Assembly (NCBI RefSeq): GCF_000420945.1
Contig: NZ_ATVX01000001.1
Coordinates: 1-64,000 of the forward strand
Length of the DNA stretch: 64,000 nucleotides
From: Butyrivibrio sp. VCB2006
Lineage (GTDB): Bacteria; Bacillota; Clostridia; Lachnospirales; Lachnospiraceae
Reading direction: 5' to 3'
Shown here: piece after piece, positions 1 to 10,689 of the stretch
Layout: every line of letters begins with the position of its first letter
Position numbering within the stretch: the first letter of the stretch is position 1
The notes under the pieces: generated by a model
Seen by the model: the letters and a program-made list of their open reading frames with translations, nothing else
Databases searched by the model: none
What the model was told of the DNA's origin: nothing
Position numbers and translations under genes: made by a program

Positions 1-116
1 CGGAATTCCTATAAGATAAAAAACGCTCCGCGAGGATGCGCACTCGCGCGATAGGAATATGTTGCATAAATGCAACCGCGCTCGGCGCGAGAATGCCGCA
101 AGCGGCATTCTTTCTT
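1..116. repeat. GC-rich cluster of four hairpins at the window edge
   Basis: Four inverted repeats lie side by side: 5-12 with 51-58 (ATTCCTAT/ATAGGAAT), enclosing 29-34 with 43-48 (CGCGAG/CTCGCG); 61-66 with 71-76 (GTTGCA/TGCAAC); 77-81 with 85-89 (CGCGC/GCGCG); and 91-99 with 102-110 (GAATGCCGC/GCGGCATTC). The last is followed by a T-rich stretch and could terminate a rightward gene outside the window. The G+C content is well above the flanking AT-rich DNA. No reading frame is evident. It may be one copy of a dispersed palindromic element, which cannot be judged from a single copy. Confidence 0.5.
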
Positions 117-185
117 GTGGCGTATTTTGCTAAACAATAGATATAACCGGGGGTTTTTCTCGATATAGAATATATATCAGATGAA

Positions 186-845
186 TTATGATAATTTGTT
201 CTTTCTAAGATAAATCATCAGAACAACATACACGAGCACAGCAAAAGAGCCACCGGCTATAAGTACGGCATAGTTCTTTTCAAGAATCATTGCTCCGCCA
301 AAGGTATAGATAAATATATGTGGGAATCTGCAGATGAACGTAAGTAAAATCCAGGTTCCCACTTTTTCTTTGGAATGATAACCAACCCAGGCGTAAGTGT
401 CCTTGGGAAGTGGGAGCAGCATAAAGAGCATGTGGACCAACATAGGCTCTTGGGTGCTTATTCTGCTTTCAACTTTCTTGATCTTTTCCTCTGAAAACAG
501 GAAGTAGAGTAGCTTTGATCCAAAGTGTCTTCCAATGACAAAGGCTATGGTATTTCCTATTGTTGCTCCAAGATCGCAGATAAGAGCTCCCTTGAAACCG
601 CCGAGAAGAAGACCTGCCGCCAGATAGAAAGGAGTGCCGGGAATGCAGGTTGAAAGTGTTTGAACGACTATCAGAAGACAGAACATTACCCATCCCAGGA
701 TTCCTCTTGATTCGATAAAAGACTGAAAAGAGTCCCTGTCATTAACAAAGGCTATCAGGGGTTGTCCGATGCAGAAGTAGATTGCAATAAGAAAAAGGAT
801 AATAAATATTACTATTAAGAAGCGCTTAATTAGTGACTTGGACAT
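186..845 (-). CDS. TVP38/TMEM64 (VTT domain) family membrane protein
   Basis: A 219-residue polytopic membrane protein. The centre carries the VTT signature: IPGTPF, then GGFKG, then a glycine-rich segment ending IGRHFG. A later loop has LPLPKDTYAW. Family members (DedA/VTT superfamily) are linked to lipid scrambling or lipid-carrier handling in the membrane; the substrate here is unknown. The ATG at 845 follows AAGGAA at suitable distance. It is transcribed leftward, alone, and away from the ECF transporter gene. Family assignment is firm, function is not. Confidence 0.85.
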   Translation of the reverse strand: MSKSLIKRFLIVIFIILFLIAIYFCIGQPLIAFVNDRDSFQSFIESRGILGWVMFCLLIVVQTLSTCIPGTPFYLAAGLLLGGFKGALICDLGATIGNTIAFVIGRHFGSKLLYFLFSEEKIKKVESRISTQEPMLVHMLFMLLPLPKDTYAWVGYHSKEKVGTWILLTFICRFPHIFIYTFGGAMILEKNYAVLIAGGSFAVLVYVVLMIYLRKNKLS

Positions 846-894
846 GTGTTTTTCCTTCTGGCGAAATAACGTTATAAATATGATATCACATATA

Positions 895-923
895 TTGACA
901 TATAATTAACGCATTGTTATATT
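895..923 (+). promoter_or_regulatory. Sigma-A type promoter for the ECF S-component gene
   Basis: TTGACA at 895-900 and TATATT at 918-923, separated by exactly 17 bases. Transcription would begin near 930, giving a leader of about 55 nt before the ATG at 987. I see no riboswitch fold in the leader. Confidence 0.65.
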
Positions 924-986
924 TATGGTGCACTGTATCAGAAATAGTTCTGAACGGTAGCTTTTTTATTCAAAGGAGAATTGAAT

Positions 987-1637
987 ATGGATAACATGAC
1001 AATGCTTGGCCGCAAGACTGAAGAGAAGTCAGCCGGACTTAGCAGCAAAACTCGTTACATGGTGGAGACTGCCCTCATGATCGCAATCGTACTGATTATG
1101 GGCAACACAGTACTTGGTACTATTCCTACACCATTTCTTAAGGTTTCTATCGTAACCGTTCCGGTTGCCCTTGCGGCAATGCTTATTGGACCTACAGCAG
1201 GAATCATCTGCGGTATCGTATTTGGTTTCAACAGCTTTGCAGGCGCTCTTACAGGAGCAAGCGGAATGCTTTCAACACTTTTCACAATCAGCCCAGCCGG
1301 CGTATTTTTTACAGCAGTAGTAGCAAGATTTCTTGACGCTACAGTAGTAAGCTTTATTTTCCAGGCTCTCAAGAAGACTAAGCTTAAACAGGCTTCATAC
1401 TACATCACAGGCGCTCTTATGCCACTTTTCAACACAGTATTTTTCATGAGCGCACTTTGCATTTTCTTCTATAACACAGACTATGTACAGGGACTTGTAG
1501 CTAAGTACAATGCAACTAATGCATTTTCATTTGTAATTGCTATGGTTGGCGTTCAGGCTACAGTAGAGGCTGTTATCGGATGCCTTCTTGCCGGAACTCT
1601 TGGAGTAGTTCTTTCTAAGGTTCTTCGTAGAGCGTGA
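987..1637 (+). CDS. ECF transporter S component, probably for pantothenate
   Basis: A 216-residue integral membrane protein with about six hydrophobic segments and small-residue-rich loops (LIGPTAG, GFNSFAGALTGASGM) typical of substrate-binding S components of energy-coupling-factor vitamin transporters. S components recruit a shared AAT energizing module encoded elsewhere. Substrate assignment is by context: the next genes are type III pantothenate kinase and coaBC, so pantothenate is the simplest choice, though another vitamin is possible. ATG at 987 sits 8 nt after AAAGGAG, so it is preferred over the upstream in-frame TTG at 981. Confidence 0.75.
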   Translation: MDNMTMLGRKTEEKSAGLSSKTRYMVETALMIAIVLIMGNTVLGTIPTPFLKVSIVTVPVALAAMLIGPTAGIICGIVFGFNSFAGALTGASGMLSTLFTISPAGVFFTAVVARFLDATVVSFIFQALKKTKLKQASYYITGALMPLFNTVFFMSALCIFFYNTDYVQGLVAKYNATNAFSFVIAMVGVQATVEAVIGCLLAGTLGVVLSKVLRRA

Positions 1638-1681
1638 CCTGCGGTTTAGAGGTTATTGACTAGAGGGAGAGTTTAACATTG

Positions 1682-1723
1682 AATCAAGTGTCAATTACAT
1701 ACTGGATTGACACTTGATTTTTT
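1682..1723 (+). terminator. Intrinsic terminator after the ECF S component
   Basis: A perfect 13-bp stem (1682-1694 with 1707-1719, AATCAAGTGTCAA and its complement), 12-nt loop, then a run of T to 1723. Confidence 0.85.
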
Positions 1724-1729
1724 GCATAT

Positions 1730-1758
1730 TTGAACTGACTATTAGTATAAATTATATA
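1730..1758 (+). promoter_or_regulatory. Candidate promoter for coaX
   Basis: TTGAAC at 1730-1735, 17-bp spacer, TATATA at 1753-1758. It lies just downstream of the previous terminator and about 65 bp before the coaX ATG. Confidence 0.45.
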
Positions 1759-1822
1759 AGCAGGTGACATAGCTTATAGATAATAAGAAATATTATTAGT
1801 TTTATTGTGCGCAAGGATATTA

Positions 1823-2839
1823 ATGAATAAGATAATTACGGTTGATATAGGAAATTCGAATATAGTTGTAGGTATCTGGGAAGGGCAGACACTGGAGTTT
1901 ACCGGAAGGCTTGAAACTAGGAGAGACTACACTGAGGATGAGCTCACTTCTGCATTCAAAGAACTGATTAGAAATAATTCTAATAATGGAATTTATAAAC
2001 AGACAGATAAACAAGTAGATATGCAAGTAGATATACATGTAGATAAGCAAATATCTGGATGCTGTGAGGATATCTATGATGGAGCAATCTTATCATCTGT
2101 TGTTCCTGAGATTACTGATCAGATGATGGCTGCCCTTAAGAATATTACTGGAAAAGAGCCGCTTCTGATGAGTTCTGGCCTTAAGACCGGCATTGATATT
2201 TCTTCTTATGCTACAGGCTCAATTGGAATGGATCGAATCGTAGATCTATCTGCAGCTGTAGCCATGTATGGTGCTCCGGTTATGACAGTTGATCTTGGGA
2301 CTTGCACTACCATTACAGTGGCAGGAATGGCAGATACAAAATTAGTTAAAGCCGAATACATCGATGTGGAAGATGATTGTGCTTCATCGGATGCAGAATA
2401 TAAAGGAAAGCTTGTTGGCGGCATGATCTGCCCCGGAATTCAGTTGTCCCTTGACGCTCAGGCACAGCGCGCTTCACAATTGCCTCAGCTAGAGGCTTGC
2501 GGCGTAGATTCGCTTCTTGGAACAGACACAGCCTCGAACATGATGTCAGGCGTTGTGGCAGGGTGCGGCCTTATGATATCTGAACTGGCGGATAGGCTGG
2601 TTAGTGGTGACATTCAGATTAGCGTGAATAAAGAATCTGTTAGTACTTCAGGTGATTCTACAAATGTTGATTTTTTTGCCAATGATATAGATATGTCTAA
2701 TCTTAAGGTTGTGATAACCGGAGGATTAGGAAAATTGGTTATTCCCTGGATTAATACCAAGGCTGATGTTTATTATGAACCTGATTTATTACTCAGAGGG
2801 CTATACGAAATTTATATTAACAATACTTTGGAAACATGA
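1823..2839 (+). CDS. coaX: Type III pantothenate kinase, with unusual insertions
   Basis: Phosphorylates pantothenate, the first step of coenzyme A synthesis, in the cytoplasm. Motifs of the ASKHA-fold type III enzyme are present: VDIGNSNIVVG at the N-terminus, GMDRIVDLSAA in the middle and VDLGTCTT after it. At 338 residues it is well above the usual 255-260. Extra sequence sits at about residues 51-84 (a QVDx repeat), 171-193 (acidic) and 263-292. ATG at 1823 is chosen because it places the phosphate-binding motif at residue 8; the ribosome site (AAGGAT) is close and weak, and an in-frame TTG lies at 1805. Catalytic motifs are intact, so it is probably active. Confidence 0.88.
   Translation: MNKIITVDIGNSNIVVGIWEGQTLEFTGRLETRRDYTEDELTSAFKELIRNNSNNGIYKQTDKQVDMQVDIHVDKQISGCCEDIYDGAILSSVVPEITDQMMAALKNITGKEPLLMSSGLKTGIDISSYATGSIGMDRIVDLSAAVAMYGAPVMTVDLGTCTTITVAGMADTKLVKAEYIDVEDDCASSDAEYKGKLVGGMICPGIQLSLDAQAQRASQLPQLEACGVDSLLGTDTASNMMSGVVAGCGLMISELADRLVSGDIQISVNKESVSTSGDSTNVDFFANDIDMSNLKVVITGGLGKLVIPWINTKADVYYEPDLLLRGLYEIYINNTLET
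2000..2047 (+). repeat. 12-bp tandem repeat inside coaX (four units)
   Basis: Four consecutive 12-bp units (2000-2011, 2012-2023, 2024-2035, 2036-2047) of the form CAAGTAGATATG, in frame, encoding QTDK, QVDM, QVDI and HVDK. They form the core of the first insertion in CoaX. Confidence 0.85.
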
Positions 2840-2849
2840 ATTAGTGTGA

Positions 2850-3115
2850 TGAATACCAAAGTAAGATATGAAATAAGATTGTTATTACTGAGAAGAAAAC
2901 CTGTAATACTATAAATAAATCAGAGTTGGTTTTGTTATTACAGGAAAATGATCAGGTAATACTAAAGACAAATTAAAATCAAGTTTGACATTACAGAAAA
3001 AGAAAATGGTAATAACAAAGACAAATCAGAACCCAAAATGACATTACAGGAATTAAGAATTCAGTAATATCAAAGAAAACAACAATACCAAAGAAATCAA
3101 TAATACCAATGCCAA
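2850..3115. repeat. 53-bp imperfect tandem repeat array between coaX and coaBC
   Basis: This 302-base gap holds no gene but a degenerate array. The marker GTAAT occurs at 2903, 2956, 3009 and 3064 (spacing 53, 53, 55). The marker TTACAG recurs at 2938, 2991 and 3044, exactly 53 apart, and an earlier copy is seen at 2850-2902 (GTTATTAC at 2881, matching 2934). Units are AT-rich and diverged. TTGACA at 2985-2990 with GGTAAT 17 bp later could serve coaBC as a promoter. There are no conserved spacers, so it is not a CRISPR array. Confidence 0.75.
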
Positions 3116-3141
3116 ATGATTACCAATAGGAGAAAAGAGCT

Positions 3142-4341
3142 ATGTTAGAAGGAAAAAACATATTACTGGGTGTAACAGGTGGAATAGCAGCCTACAAGAG
3201 TGCTGATCTGGCATCAAGACTCATCAAGCAGCATGCCAATGTGGATGTGATCATGACAGAGAATGCTACACAGTTTATTACACCACTTACATTTGAGGCT
3301 CTTACCCATAATAGATGTGTTACAGATACTTTTGACAGAAATCACCCATGGGAAGTCGAGCATATAGCTCTTGCAGACAAGGCAGATGTATTGGTAATTG
3401 CTCCGGCTACAGCTAACTGTATCGCAAAGCTAGCCTGTGGAATTGCAGACGATATGCTTACGACAACAGCACTTGCCTGCACATGTCCTAAAATCATTGC
3501 ACCGGCAATGAACACCAAGATGTATGAGAATCCTGTAACCCAGAGAAATCTCAAAACTTTGCAGGAACTTGGGTACGTTATAGTTACTCCGGGAGATGGC
3601 TATCTTGCCTGCGGAACAATAGGAAAGGGTAGAATGGAAGAGCCTGCAAATATTGTCGATGCGATAATTCATGAGATTTCCTGCCCCAAGGATATGGAAG
3701 GACTAAGCGTACTTGTAACAGCAGGGCCTACAAGGGAAGCAATTGATCCTGTAAGATACATTACGAATCATTCGACCGGAAAAATGGGAGTTGCCATTGC
3801 TAAGGCAGCAGCCTGTAGAGGCGCTAATGTTACTCTTGTAGCTGGCCCCATTGATATTGAAATTCCGTCCTATATAAGTGTTGTCAGAATAGCTTCTGCC
3901 CAGGAGATGTTTGATGAAGTGACAAAAAGAGCAGGAGAGCAGGACGTGATAGTTAAGGCAGCAGCTGTAGCTGACTATACGCCTGAGACAGTAGCAGATG
4001 ACAAGATAAAAAAATCTGATGACGGCTCCGATATGTCGATTAAGCTTAAGAGAACCCAGGATATTCTTGCGTGGCTTGGAGAACATAAAAAAGAAAATCA
4101 GATTCTATGCGGATTTTCAATGGAAACAAAGGATATGCTGAAAAACTCCAGAAAAAAGCTCTCCAAAAAGAATCTTGATATGATATGTGCTAACAATTTG
4201 AAGGTTGCCGGTGCCGGATTTGGTGTGGACACAAATGTTATAACACTAATTACAAAAGAATCTGAGACCGAACTTGAACTTATGAGCAAAGATAAAGCTT
4301 CTCATCGTATTCTTGATGAGATATTGAAAATAAGACAGTGA
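3142..4341 (+). CDS. coaBC: Bifunctional phosphopantothenoylcysteine decarboxylase / phosphopantothenate-cysteine ligase
   Basis: Catalyses two successive steps of coenzyme A synthesis: CTP-dependent joining of cysteine to 4'-phosphopantothenate (CoaB) and FMN-dependent decarboxylation (CoaC). Residues 1-180 are the CoaC flavoprotein domain (GVTGGIAAYK start, the ANCIAKLACGIADD segment, PAMNTKMY with the catalytic region). Residues 185-399 are CoaB (VTAGPTREAIDPVRYITNHSTG, then KAAAVADY and DKIKK). The 399-residue length is normal for the fusion. The ATG at 3142 has AGGAG 9 nt upstream. It follows coaX and the pantothenate-type transporter. Confidence 0.95.
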   Translation: MLEGKNILLGVTGGIAAYKSADLASRLIKQHANVDVIMTENATQFITPLTFEALTHNRCVTDTFDRNHPWEVEHIALADKADVLVIAPATANCIAKLACGIADDMLTTTALACTCPKIIAPAMNTKMYENPVTQRNLKTLQELGYVIVTPGDGYLACGTIGKGRMEEPANIVDAIIHEISCPKDMEGLSVLVTAGPTREAIDPVRYITNHSTGKMGVAIAKAAACRGANVTLVAGPIDIEIPSYISVVRIASAQEMFDEVTKRAGEQDVIVKAAAVADYTPETVADDKIKKSDDGSDMSIKLKRTQDILAWLGEHKKENQILCGFSMETKDMLKNSRKKLSKKNLDMICANNLKVAGAGFGVDTNVITLITKESETELELMSKDKASHRILDEILKIRQ

Positions 4342-4380
4342 AACTTATGTATGTAAATAAAATTGATTCATTAATCATAA

Positions 4381-4418
4381 AAACGGGAATACCTGTAATC
4401 AGGCATTCCCGTTTATTT
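4381..4418. terminator. Bidirectional terminator between coaBC and the xylanase gene
   Basis: A 15-bp stem with one mismatch (4381-4395 with 4400-4414; AAACGGGAAT...ATTCCCGTTT), TAAT loop, A-rich on the left and T-rich on the right. The flanking genes converge on it. Confidence 0.85.
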
Positions 4419-4435
4419 TATATGACTTATTTCAA

Positions 4436-7468
<3,033 letters not shown>

Positions 7469-7534
7469 TCATAATTGTTACGCAGACAAATGCGGTAAAT
7501 ACATTTCACATTGGCCGATTTGCCCACAGGTTAC

Positions 7535-7546
7535 GTGCTCGAGCAC
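7535..7546. promoter_or_regulatory. 12-bp perfect palindrome, possible operator of the xylanase gene
   Basis: GTGCTCGAGCAC is a perfect dyad placed about 10 bp downstream of the likely minus-strand -10 box, a usual repressor position. It is GC-rich in an AT-rich region. The regulator is unknown. Confidence 0.35.
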
Positions 7547-7788
7547 CATCATTCTAGCAATTATACTTTGTAATAACTTCTTAATAATTGCTTAACAATT
7601 TGCACAATTTGCTATAATTATCAAATATTTACATACAAATATCAGAGTTTCCTGTAAATATAACAACTATGCGAAAAATATTACGAAAAATCAGCATCAG
7701 TTTTTTGTAAATTTGTGCATATAATCCAATTACTATCCATTGAATTTTAGTCTTTTTGAATAAAAATATTAAAATGTGATTTACCATG

Positions 7789-7816
7789 TAATTGTTTGGA
7801 ATGTGCTGACCGATAT
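7789..7816 (+). promoter_or_regulatory. Possible sigma-D (flagellar) type promoter
   Basis: TAAT at 7789-7792 and ACCGATAT at 7809-7816, 16 bp apart, resembling the TAAA-N15-GCCGATAA pattern of the motility sigma factor. It lies about 43 bp before the ATG at 7859. The -35 match is imperfect. Confidence 0.25.
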
Positions 7817-7858
7817 ATCATGTGGAAAAAAAGAAAAGTTGCCAAGGAGGATCTGTAA

Positions 7859-8218
7859 ATGGATTTTGGATTCTTAGCTTCAGCAAACAGCATTACAAAT
7901 AAATATCTTAATCAGTTATCATCTGAGAAAGCTCTTTCTCAGGTGCAATCCATAGACGATGATACCAAGAAAAAGTTTGGAAAAGAGTTTGAGGAAGCCT
8001 ATGATTCCATGATGGCTACCCGAGCTCTTAATGAGAGCATGCGTAGCAGCTACGAATTTAATCATCAGGATTCACTTAAAGATCACGCAACCAGACTTGG
8101 TTATTCAATAGACAATAGAGTGATAGATATGCTGCATATCCAGCTATCAGACGACATGAATGCAAAAGTAAATTCCGCAATGAACAGTGCAATAAAAGAA
8201 CTTGGCGAATCAATGTGA
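7859..8218 (+). CDS. Uncharacterised 119-residue protein
   Basis: I do not recognise this protein. It is soluble, with no signal peptide or membrane segment, rich in Ser, Asn, Met and charged residues, and predicted mostly helical by composition. A strong ribosome site (AAGGAGG) precedes the ATG at 7859. It stands alone, divergent from the xylanase and convergent with a CheY-like gene, and has a possible sigma-D-type promoter. That hints at a motility or chemotaxis link, but nothing in the protein itself shows one. Confidence 0.75.
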   Translation: MDFGFLASANSITNKYLNQLSSEKALSQVQSIDDDTKKKFGKEFEEAYDSMMATRALNESMRSSYEFNHQDSLKDHATRLGYSIDNRVIDMLHIQLSDDMNAKVNSAMNSAIKELGESM

Positions 8219-8232
8219 CACACAAAAAAATT

Positions 8233-8266
8233 AAGGGAAGTCTCTTATAGAGGCTTCCCTTTTTTG
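8233..8266. terminator. Bidirectional terminator between the 7859 gene and the CheY-like gene
   Basis: AAGGGAAG (8233-8240) pairs with CTTCCCTT (8254-8261); the stem extends through TCTC/GAGG with one wobble, loop TTATA, then T-rich to 8265. Both flanking genes end here. Confidence 0.85.
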
Positions 8267-8281
8267 ACGCGTGGGTAATAA

Positions 8282-8644
8282 TTATCCAATAGCTTTTTTA
8301 ACCGCTTCAAGAACACGATCTGCCTGGAATGGCTTAACGATGAAGTCCTTAGCGCCAGCCTGAATAGATTCAATTACCATTGCCTGCTGACCCATAGCAG
8401 AGCACATAATGCAAACTGCATTAGGATCTGCAGCCTTGATTCCCTTCAAGGCTCCGATACCATCAAGCTCGGGCATTGTGATATCAAGAGTAACAAGGTC
8501 GGGCTTCAACTCATTATACTTTTCGATTGCGACTTTACCGTTCTCAGCTTCGCCAGCAATCTCATATCCATTCTTGGAGAGGATATCCTTAAGCATCATG
8601 CGCATGAAAGCGGCGTCATCAGTAATGAGTACTCTTTTTCCCAT
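8282..8644 (-). CDS. cheY: CheY-like single-domain response regulator
   Basis: A 120-residue stand-alone receiver domain. The acidic pocket (D9, D10), phosphoacceptor D54 in LVTLDITMPELDG, S82 and K104 in the KPF motif are all present, so phosphorylation is expected. Family members of this size bind the flagellar switch or act as phosphate sinks or relays. The ATG at 8644 follows TTGGAGG. A minus-strand promoter TTGAAA-N17-TATGTA may lie 100 bp upstream. No kinase is adjacent; a CheR-type methyltransferase is encoded at 35206. Confidence 0.9.
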   Translation of the reverse strand: MGKRVLITDDAAFMRMMLKDILSKNGYEIAGEAENGKVAIEKYNELKPDLVTLDITMPELDGIGALKGIKAADPNAVCIMCSAMGQQAMVIESIQAGAKDFIVKPFQADRVLEAVKKAIG

Positions 8645-8826
8645 ATTGAACCTCCAATAAGTATTTTTAGTTGCTAAGAAAATAAATGAAATTTCCTTTT
8701 TGGATTTTTTAATTTATATCTGCTATGTACATAATCTATTGTAACACGGATTTCAAATTATATGCGTTAAATCGTTATGCAAAAAATTAAAATTTGATAA
8801 AGTCTTAGGGAAATTGTTTTAAAGTT

Positions 8827-9240
8827 TTAGTCATCAAATTTGAACACGGGAAGTGTGTAATCATAGTCATTGGTGTCATGATTGACTATTTGCCACTGGG
8901 ATATTGTGTACATATTTGATGAATTGACGGAGTTGTTACTAATATTTGACATTAACGCAATATCAAGTGTTTGATTGTCGGTAATTGGTATACTTTTCTT
9001 TATTATACCATCCTCTAAAGGAGCTTCATAGCCTGAATTAACCGCAGCAATAAAGGCATTTCCACTATGACAGGCAGCGTAATATGCCATCTGTCTTTCT
9101 GCCAGATTCTGGCTCAGATTATAGTCTGCTTTTGAATTGACCAGTGTGAGGGTGGCGAATGAAACGAGGCTCAGTACCGTAAATATAAGCAGTAATGAGG
9201 CACTACCCACATTCATGCCACTTTGTCTTTTTACTTCCAT
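8827..9240 (-). CDS. PilX-like minor pilin or pseudopilin candidate
   Basis: A 137-residue protein with a short basic N-terminus (MEVKRQSG), one hydrophobic segment at about 11-35 and a polar extracytoplasmic part. The stretch GSASLLLIFTVLSL followed by AERQMAYYAACHSGNAF resembles the N-terminus of PilX-type minor pilins, although the classic prepilin cleavage residues are not clear. It is the last gene of the leftward pilus-like operon, 26 bp after the preceding gene, with AAAGG before its ATG. Assignment rests on shape and context. Confidence 0.6.
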   Translation of the reverse strand: MEVKRQSGMNVGSASLLLIFTVLSLVSFATLTLVNSKADYNLSQNLAERQMAYYAACHSGNAFIAAVNSGYEAPLEDGIIKKSIPITDNQTLDIALMSNISNNSVNSSNMYTISQWQIVNHDTNDYDYTLPVFKFDD

Positions 9241-9266
9241 GATCTGCCTTTCTCAAAATATTGGAA

Positions 9267-9809
9267 TTATTCTTTTCCGACGTACACATCTACGAAGTTG
9301 TTGAAAATAACGTCAGATTCATCATCGGGAATTGACATGTATTCTTCTGCACGATTTTTTATGTTTATAACTGCAATTCTGCCTGAAATAGCCTTACCGC
9401 TTAAGGTGACGTCGTAACTGTTTACGTCTGAGTAGATTTCGCTTGCAGAACCTTTTTTTATGGCTAGAATTGCTTCGTAAGAGGCGTCATAAAGGGAGTT
9501 GTCGATAGCTTCCCAATTGTCATCAAAGAAGATAATGATGGTTCCGTCGGTTTCATTATCACCCTGGGAAAAGAAAGCATCCGGATAGAGGTTTTTGATC
9601 ATCAAAAGGTTACCGTTACATCCGTAGAAACTCTCTGACAGGTTCTGAGACCATAAAAGCGCGTTGTTAAGATCTCTGTCATGCTCCGACAGGTTGTGGG
9701 CAGAGACAAAGAGCCTTAGACAGATAGCACTGGCCAGGGAAAAGAAAAATATGGCAATTATGATTTCCATAAGGAATAAACTTGTTTTTGAGTGGACATT
9801 GCTACTCAT
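9267..9809 (-). CDS. Prepilin-like protein (minor pilin candidate)
   Basis: 180 residues. The N-terminus MSSNVHSKTSLFLMEIII is a short polar leader followed by a hydrophobic helix with a Glu early in the helix, as in type IV prepilins (Glu at +5 after cleavage). The rest is a soluble domain of about 140 residues with no family I can name. It lies between a DUF4860-like gene and the PilX-like gene in the operon downstream of pilC. GAAGG precedes the ATG at 9809. Confidence 0.65.
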   Translation of the reverse strand: MSSNVHSKTSLFLMEIIIAIFFFSLASAICLRLFVSAHNLSEHDRDLNNALLWSQNLSESFYGCNGNLLMIKNLYPDAFFSQGDNETDGTIIIFFDDNWEAIDNSLYDASYEAILAIKKGSASEIYSDVNSYDVTLSGKAISGRIAVINIKNRAEEYMSIPDDESDVIFNNFVDVYVGKE

Positions 9810-9829
9810 AAGAGCCTTCTTTCTTGGTT

Positions 9830-10315
9830 TTAGTTGCTGTGGATGGAAATGAATACTGCTTCTTCAGAGCCGTCTTCCTCGGTTACTGTTGCTTTGAGAA
9901 GATTATCATTTGTTTTTTCTACATCAAAAGAGTGGATTTTTAATATCTTTTGCCCGGTCTGGGGGTAGAAGTTATTAAGATCATCTCTAGCAAAGAGTTC
10001 CATTAAATAGCCGTCATAGCTGTAAATAAAGGTGTTATAGAGATCACCCTTAACCTCTTGCTGAAATACAAGGACGTTTTGACCGAACAGTTCCTGGACA
10101 AAAACCTTGCCATCTTGGTCTGACTGGCGGACCTTCTCTGTAACATATGCAATTGAAACCCTTTGGGCATAGTTTTCACTGGTCTGAGCTACGTTCTTTT
10201 TGTAAATGCTGGCACCGATGGCGATAATGGTCAGCGCTGAAATAAGAAACAAAAGTAGCAGACAGATAACGAAAACAGTATCGATTACATGACGCTTATT
10301 TGAAGCTGGATTCAT
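9830..10315 (-). CDS. DUF4860-like membrane-anchored protein of the pilus cluster
   Basis: 161 residues: basic N-terminus, one transmembrane segment at about 11-35, then an extracytoplasmic domain. The layout and the pattern of short beta-rich sequence (FIYSYDGYLMELF) match the DUF4860 proteins found in Lachnospiraceae pilus clusters; I assign it from memory of that family and with caution. It begins 2 bp after the stop of the upstream gene, with AAGGAA as ribosome site, so the two are probably translated together. Confidence 0.6.
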   Translation of the reverse strand: MNPASNKRHVIDTVFVICLLLLFLISALTIIAIGASIYKKNVAQTSENYAQRVSIAYVTEKVRQSDQDGKVFVQELFGQNVLVFQQEVKGDLYNTFIYSYDGYLMELFARDDLNNFYPQTGQKILKIHSFDVEKTNDNLLKATVTEEDGSEEAVFISIHSN

Positions 10316-10316
10316 A

Positions 10317-10664
10317 TTAGTTGTTCCTTATCAAAATAACTGTTACATCCGGATAGAGATTGGCGGCTATAGGCATATAATCTACGAAAAAAGTGGACTT
10401 GTCATAGGTGAGGCCGTAGTGCTGCTCAAGGTATTCAAGGTTCGGGGGATATCTTCCCTCTATGGCGTAGCACTGAACAATATCCCTCGCCAGAGCACTC
10501 TCCAAGGACTCCTGCTCCTTACTGATGGAGCTTTTTCCTGTTGCATCAACGGCAAAGAAGAACAGTACCGCAATGCACAGGAAAATGGCAATGGATATCA
10601 GTCTGTAGGCCCTGTCAGATATTCTGAAAACTTGGTTGTTTTTCGACTCAAATCTGTTACTCAT
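10317..10664 (-). CDS. Small pseudopilin-like membrane protein
   Basis: 115 residues with a single transmembrane segment at about 22-42 and a short extracytoplasmic domain. The part CYAIEGRYPPNLEYLEQHYG recalls the YP..L..L region of GspG/PilE-type pseudopilins, but the canonical prepilin leader is absent. It follows pilC by 25 bp. The role as a pilus assembly accessory protein is inferred from position. Confidence 0.55.
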   Translation of the reverse strand: MSNRFESKNNQVFRISDRAYRLISIAIFLCIAVLFFFAVDATGKSSISKEQESLESALARDIVQCYAIEGRYPPNLEYLEQHYGLTYDKSTFFVDYMPIAANLYPDVTVILIRNN

Positions 10665-10689
10665 TCAAGTTACCCTTTTTGGATTTTGG

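Noticed and set aside
2850-3115. Array of repeats as a CRISPR
   Set aside because: Units are contiguous and diverged, with no constant repeat separated by unique spacers and no cas genes nearby.
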